Below are positions 59,882 to 64,000 of a DNA stretch of 64,000 nucleotides, one piece after another. Position 1 is the first letter of the stretch; each line of letters begins with the position of its first letter. The stretch is from CAZAQV01 sp964487255 (GTDB lineage Bacteria; Myxococcota_A; Polyangia; Polyangiales; CAZAQV01), in assembly GCA_964487255.1 (NCBI GenBank), contig CAZAQV010000001.1, forward strand, positions 124,001 to 188,000, written 5' to 3'. Under the pieces are notes generated by a model, which worked only from the letters and a program-made list of their open reading frames with translations, was not told where the DNA came from and ran no database searches. A program made the position numbers and the translations under genes.

Positions 59882-62167
59882 ATGCCCAAGAGCCGCGTCA
59901 GCAGAAGTCTCGCACGGCAGCTCGCCGTGGCGGCGGTCGCGTTGCTGAGTGCACTGGGTACCACACCGTGCTTCGCGCAAGAACTGGAGCTGACCCCCGA
60001 GCAACGGGCGGCCGCCGAAGAAGCGGCTCAGCGTGCGGCCGAAAAAGACGCGCTCGATCAGCGGCTCCGTGAACAGAACGCACGCGAAGACACGCGCGAG
60101 TACGTTCCTGGCGGAGATCCGTCGATCCCCCACCCTGGCATCCTTCCGAACATGACGCCACAGCTGCTGACTCCCCCACCGGAATTCGAATGGCAGCAGA
60201 TTCTCGCTAACCAGCGCATCTCCGGGCAGTTCAATACGATCGAAGTCGATGCCAACAACCCGGACAAGATCTTTGTCGGAACGTTCGAGGCCACAGTCGT
60301 TCGCAGTGACGACGGCGGCGTGACTTGGCGAGAACTCGAACTGCTACCCTTCACGATCTCGGCGCGTCAGGTACAAGTGCCAACGCGCCCTTCGCTTCTT
60401 GGCGGCATCAACGAGGGCTATCAAGGCACGCTCATTCCGCCCGGCGCTCTACCTCTTTTCGAAAATGCCCGTCTTGGTCTCGACAGCAACTACTCACTCG
60501 CGATCTTTCCGGACGACGTGGGCGAAGTCATCTTCTATGACGGCGCCAAGGCCACCGATGGCATCTTCCCACCGGCAAATGCCCTCGGCGCGGGTGTACT
60601 CTTCGGTGGCGCCGAGTCGAGCTACGTGGACGTCTTCTACCGCGCCAGTGGGCTTCAACGACGCGATACCTTACTCACGCGCGCAGTGCGCGGACGCGCT
60701 TTCGAGACTTCGCCCGTTCGCATGATCGCGGTCTGCCCCGGCAACGACTTTTCGGTGTTCGCTGCGACCTACGACGAACTCTTCGGATCCACCGACGATG
60801 GCATCACTTGGGTGCGCTTGATGCGCATTCCTGGCAAGATCCGCATGCACCGCGTGCGCTGCTCGCGACGAGACCCAAACCGGGTCTTGGTGGGCACCAA
60901 CTTCGGCCTTTTTTATTCCGCGGACGGTGGCAACTCGTTCGATCCCGAGCTGACGGCTCGCCCTGGCGAGCCCGCATACGCGGTCAACTTCGGCAACGTC
61001 GATGAGACGGGTCAGGAGATCGCTCTCGTCGGCCTCGACGTGCGTCTCTTTCGTGGACACCCCGACAAACAGGCGGGCCTCGAATGGGCCTATCCAAACT
61101 TCGACAACCCAGAGACAGCACCTTGGAAACGCATCACGACGGTGACAGCAACCCCCGATGGTCAGATTTGGCTTTCCACCCGCGATGGTCTGCGCGTCTC
61201 GCGCGACAATGGTATCAACTGGGAGGTCGTCGCGCCGTATCTCTTCAATGCGCACCCGGTGCAGCAGGTCATCGCCAGCGGCAACGAACACGGCGGTCTT
61301 CGCATCGCGGTGTTTGTTGAAGACTGCCCCGAACCACCGTTTCAACGACGACCGATACGCCGAAGCATGGTCCGCTGCCGCAACTCGTTCATCTACGCGA
61401 CCGACGACGGGGGCCGGAACTGGTTCCCATGGTTTGTCGGCGTCTCCCGTCGACGGCCGGTATGGATGGCCGCCACGCCTTACGAAGAAGGAAAGCCTGG
61501 CAAATGGTTCATCGCAACCGGCGGCGGGGTATGGGCTACACACTCGGGTTTTGACGCCCAACGCAATGCCCCGAATATCGACCTCGAGGCCAAGTCCTGG
61601 GCAGAGACGAAGCTCCGCAAGAACCCTCCTCTCTACGACGTCAAAGAGATCGCTTTCGACCACCAAAACCTCTCCCGCGAGGACCTCAACGACATGTGGC
61701 AGCGAGCCCGCTTCTCAGGCGCTTTTGCGCCAGATGTTCGCGTTCTGGGAACCTACTCGAACCTGCAAGCGTCCATCCGAGGGGCTCAAACCGGCGCTCT
61801 GGAGCGCGACTACATCCAGACCTTCACCGAGGCACAGTGGGACATCGCGGTGCAGGCACGCTGGTTTACCTTCGACTTGCTCGCTTACTTTGCGTTCGGC
61901 ATCAATGCGCCTGGCGAGGCCAACGCGACACGCGGTGAGCTTTACGAGCTTCGCCGACAAATCGACTTTATCGTGGAAGACTCGTGGCATGAGCGCGTGA
62001 TGCTCCTTCGTCGGTTACGAGACGGGATGACTGACGAATACCAAATCGCGGTCACGCAGGAACGCGTTGAACAGCTGGAACTCGTTCTGGAGTTCTGGAT
62101 GGGACAACCCCTGCCTTCTGTGAAAAGACGGTTCTGGACCGACGACTACGGGAACAACGACACATGA
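59882..62167 (+). CDS. Secreted sortilin/BNR-type beta-propeller protein, copy 1
   Basis: A 761-aa exported protein: signal peptide (LAVAAVALLSALG, cleavage before QELEL), then a Glu/Ala/Arg-rich helix (about 38-70) and a large beta-propeller. Repeated Asp-box/BNR elements (S-x-D-x-G-x-T-W) are visible: RSDDGGVTWRE, GSTDDGITWVR, YSADGGNSFDP, VSRDNGINWEV and ATDDGGRNWFP. This matches Vps10/sortilin-type and YCF48-like propellers. About 180 C-terminal residues are helical. The stop overlaps the second copy by ATGA (62164-62167). It likely binds a ligand or forms part of a secretion-associated surface complex. Confidence 0.85.
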   Translation: MPKSRVSRSLARQLAVAAVALLSALGTTPCFAQELELTPEQRAAAEEAAQRAAEKDALDQRLREQNAREDTREYVPGGDPSIPHPGILPNMTPQLLTPPPEFEWQQILANQRISGQFNTIEVDANNPDKIFVGTFEATVVRSDDGGVTWRELELLPFTISARQVQVPTRPSLLGGINEGYQGTLIPPGALPLFENARLGLDSNYSLAIFPDDVGEVIFYDGAKATDGIFPPANALGAGVLFGGAESSYVDVFYRASGLQRRDTLLTRAVRGRAFETSPVRMIAVCPGNDFSVFAATYDELFGSTDDGITWVRLMRIPGKIRMHRVRCSRRDPNRVLVGTNFGLFYSADGGNSFDPELTARPGEPAYAVNFGNVDETGQEIALVGLDVRLFRGHPDKQAGLEWAYPNFDNPETAPWKRITTVTATPDGQIWLSTRDGLRVSRDNGINWEVVAPYLFNAHPVQQVIASGNEHGGLRIAVFVEDCPEPPFQRRPIRRSMVRCRNSFIYATDDGGRNWFPWFVGVSRRRPVWMAATPYEEGKPGKWFIATGGGVWATHSGFDAQRNAPNIDLEAKSWAETKLRKNPPLYDVKEIAFDHQNLSREDLNDMWQRARFSGAFAPDVRVLGTYSNLQASIRGAQTGALERDYIQTFTEAQWDIAVQARWFTFDLLAYFAFGINAPGEANATRGELYELRRQIDFIVEDSWHERVMLLRRLRDGMTDEYQIAVTQERVEQLELVLEFWMGQPLPSVKRRFWTDDYGNNDT

Positions 62168-64000
62168 ATCGCGCCGCCCCTCGTTACGCTCGCTGTCTGT
62201 CCGTCGCGCTGCTCTTCGGTACCTGGTACGCGCCCGTGGTGAGCGCCCAGCGGCGTGAGAGTGACGAGGAGGCCCCTGCAAACAAGGCCAAGGCCCCTGA
62301 CAAGGCCAAGGCCCCCAACAAAACGCAAAAAGGGCAGACGGTTCCGGCCATCAGTGCGGCCGAGGCCGAGGAGGCTGAAGCCGAACTGCACCGGCGCAAC
62401 TACCGCAGAGACACCCGCAGGTACGTCCCCGGCGGCGACCCCTCGATCCCGCACCCGGGTGTCGTTCCGAACATGAACCCGGAGCTGGTCACACCGCCCC
62501 CGGAGTTTCGTTGGCAGCAGATCCTCGCCAACCAGCGCATCTCGGGACAGTTCAACACCGTCGAGGTCGACGCCGACAACCCGGACAGGATCTTCGTCGG
62601 AACCTACGAAGCGACGGTCGTCCGTAGCGATGACGGCGGTGTGACGTGGCGCGAAGTCGAACTATTGCCGTTTACGATCTCGGCGCGACAGCTGCAGGTT
62701 CCGACCCGTCCGTCGCTCAACGGAGGCATCTCGGAGGGCTATCAAGGCACACTCCAGCCTCCCGGTGCACTCCCGCTTTTCGAGAATGCACGCCTCGGTC
62801 TCGACAACAACTACTCGCTCGCGATCTTCCCCGACGATGTCGGCGAAGTGATCTTCTACGACGGCGCCAGAGCGACCGATGGCATCTTTCCGCCTGCCAA
62901 TGCGCTCGGCGGGGGCGCGCTCTTCGGCGGCGCTGAATCGTCGTATGTCGACGTGTTCTATAGCGCGAGCGGCCTTCAGCAGCGGGACACGTTGCTCACG
63001 CGGGCGGTACGCGGACGGCTTTTCGAGACGTCCCCGGTACGCATGATCGCGGTGTGCCCGGGCAACGACTTTTCGGTGTTTGCGGCAACGTACGACGAGC
63101 TTTTCGGCTCGACCGATGATGGCATCACGTGGGTGCGCCTCATGCGTATCCCGGGCATGATCCGCATGCACCGCGTACGCTGCTCTCGCCGTGACCCCAA
63201 GCGGGTATTGGTCGGCACAGACTTTGGCCTTTTTTACTCGACCGATGGCGGCAACTCCTTCGACCCCGAGCTGACCGCGCGGCCTGGCGAACCGGCCTAC
63301 GCCGTCAACTTTGGCAACGTCGACGAAACCGGACGCGAGATCACTCTCGTCGGACTCGATGTGCGCCTCTTCCGAGGGCACCCTGATCGGCAAGAGGGAT
63401 TGGAGTGGGCGTACCCGAACTTCGACAATCCCGAGACCGCGCCCTGGGCGCGCATTACTTCGATAACCGCAACGCCCGATGGACAGATCTGGCTCTCGAC
63501 CCGAGACGGGCTTCGCGTGTCACGCGACAACGGCGTCAACTGGGAGATCGTCGCTCCGTATCTGTTCAACGCACACCCGGTTCAACAAGTCCTCGCGAGC
63601 GGGAATGAACACGGAAAACTTCGTATCGCAGTATTTGTCGAAGACTGCCCTGAGCCCCCACTCAAGCGCTTTCCGACGACCGCGACCATGGTTCGATGTC
63701 GCAACTCGTTCGTGTACGCGACCGACGACGGCGGCAAGAGCTGGTTTCCCTGGTTCGTTGGCGTCTCGCGCCGGCGTCCCGTCTGGATGGCCGCCACGCC
63801 GTACGTGCCCGGAGAGCCAGGGCGCTGGTTTATTGCGACCGGCGGCGGCGTTTGGTCCACCCACTCGGGTTTCGATGCGCAGCGCGCCTCAGCGCAGGTC
63901 GATACCGAAAGTAGAGCCTGGGCCGAACGCAAATTGCGGAAGAACCCGGCCCTCTACGATGTCAAAGAGATCGCGTTCGACCACTACCGCCTCTCACGTG
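62164..64000 (+). CDS. Secreted beta-propeller protein, copy 2 (truncated by window end)
   Basis: A partial gene with no stop before the window end; at least 612 codons. It is a close tandem paralogue of copy 1, with long identical stretches in the propeller (SGQFNT, ARLGLD-NYSLAIFPDDVGEV, RMHRVRCSRRDP). Only the N-terminal linker differs: copy 2 has a Lys/Pro/Ala repeat (KAKAPDKAKAPNK). The signal peptide is clear (SVALLFGTWYAPVVSAQ). The Asp-boxes are all kept, e.g. RSDDGGVTWRE and YSTDGGNSFDP. It starts by ATGA overlap, so the two are translated together; a recent duplication is inferred. Confidence 0.9.
   Translation, partial: MNRAAPRYARCLSVALLFGTWYAPVVSAQRRESDEEAPANKAKAPDKAKAPNKTQKGQTVPAISAAEAEEAEAELHRRNYRRDTRRYVPGGDPSIPHPGVVPNMNPELVTPPPEFRWQQILANQRISGQFNTVEVDADNPDRIFVGTYEATVVRSDDGGVTWREVELLPFTISARQLQVPTRPSLNGGISEGYQGTLQPPGALPLFENARLGLDNNYSLAIFPDDVGEVIFYDGARATDGIFPPANALGGGALFGGAESSYVDVFYSASGLQQRDTLLTRAVRGRLFETSPVRMIAVCPGNDFSVFAATYDELFGSTDDGITWVRLMRIPGMIRMHRVRCSRRDPKRVLVGTDFGLFYSTDGGNSFDPELTARPGEPAYAVNFGNVDETGREITLVGLDVRLFRGHPDRQEGLEWAYPNFDNPETAPWARITSITATPDGQIWLSTRDGLRVSRDNGVNWEIVAPYLFNAHPVQQVLASGNEHGKLRIAVFVEDCPEPPLKRFPTTATMVRCRNSFVYATDDGGKSWFPWFVGVSRRRPVWMAATPYVPGEPGRWFIATGGGVWSTHSGFDAQRASAQVDTESRAWAERKLRKNPALYDVKEIAFDHYRLSR

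Overview
The window is GC-rich, gene-dense bacterial chromosome. It has many lipoproteins (lipobox Cys), outer-membrane barrels, two eukaryote-like Ser/Thr kinases with built-in sensor or membrane domains, Cys-rich DxDxD secreted proteins, a very large HEIGH metalloprotease and free-living Npt-type nucleotide translocases. This mix points to a Gram-negative member of the Myxococcota or a close relative (former Deltaproteobacteria). The assignment is inference from gene content; no rRNA or marker gene is present. The only RNA gene is tRNA-Phe(GAA). I saw no insertion sequence, phage, CRISPR array or conjugation gene.

Layout. (1) 0.26-15.4 kb is an unusual lipid/envelope locus: a HAD-like protein that has lost its catalytic residues, two fatty-acyl(thioester)-reductase-like SDR proteins, a polysaccharide pyruvyl transferase homologue, two acyl-activating ligases, a crotonase, a free acyl carrier protein, a diacylglycerol-kinase-family enzyme and a PlsC acyltransferase. 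Interleaved are two anchored proteins with Flp/Tad-like N-termini and a decayed C-terminal piece of a third. (2) 15.5-16.5 kb holds two small membrane proteins and tRNA-Phe. (3) 16.7-22.7 kb holds a metallopeptidase-like lipoprotein with a broken zinc motif, a coupled operon of class-III aminotransferase + LuxE-like + LuxC-like genes (possible fatty aldehyde to amine route), and two paralogous small proteins. (4) 22.7-25 kb contains repeats, a phosphoesterase, an unknown gene and a DUF4870 protein. (5) 25-31.5 kb holds a Ser/Thr kinase fused to a PhnD-like sensor, then an outer-membrane barrel, a lipoprotein with an atypical kinase fold signature, and an Npt nucleotide transporter in one operon. 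(6) 31.6-41 kb holds envelope proteins, two PAP2 phosphatases, a second membrane Ser/Thr kinase and an Npt/HEAT-like fusion. (7) 41-48.5 kb holds moaC, an exported methyltransferase, a coupled run of lipoproteins leading into a DegT aminotransferase and an ABC ATPase, and acylphosphatase. (8) 48.7-64 kb holds secreted proteins: a 1320-aa metalloprotease, a GH31 alpha-glucosidase with its sodium/sugar symporter, lipoproteins, and two tandem sortilin-type beta-propellers, the second running off the end.

A family of roughly 85-bp palindromic intergenic elements (four copies: 15.4, 22.9, 24.4 and 35.0 kb) sits at gene 3' ends, three times exactly between convergent genes. It looks like an uncharacterised REP-like repeat acting as a bidirectional terminator or mRNA 3' structure. 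The most interesting biological hypothesis is the barrel, kinase-like lipoprotein and nucleotide-translocase operon, which could be an extracytoplasmic phosphorylation system supplied with nucleotide from inside the cell.
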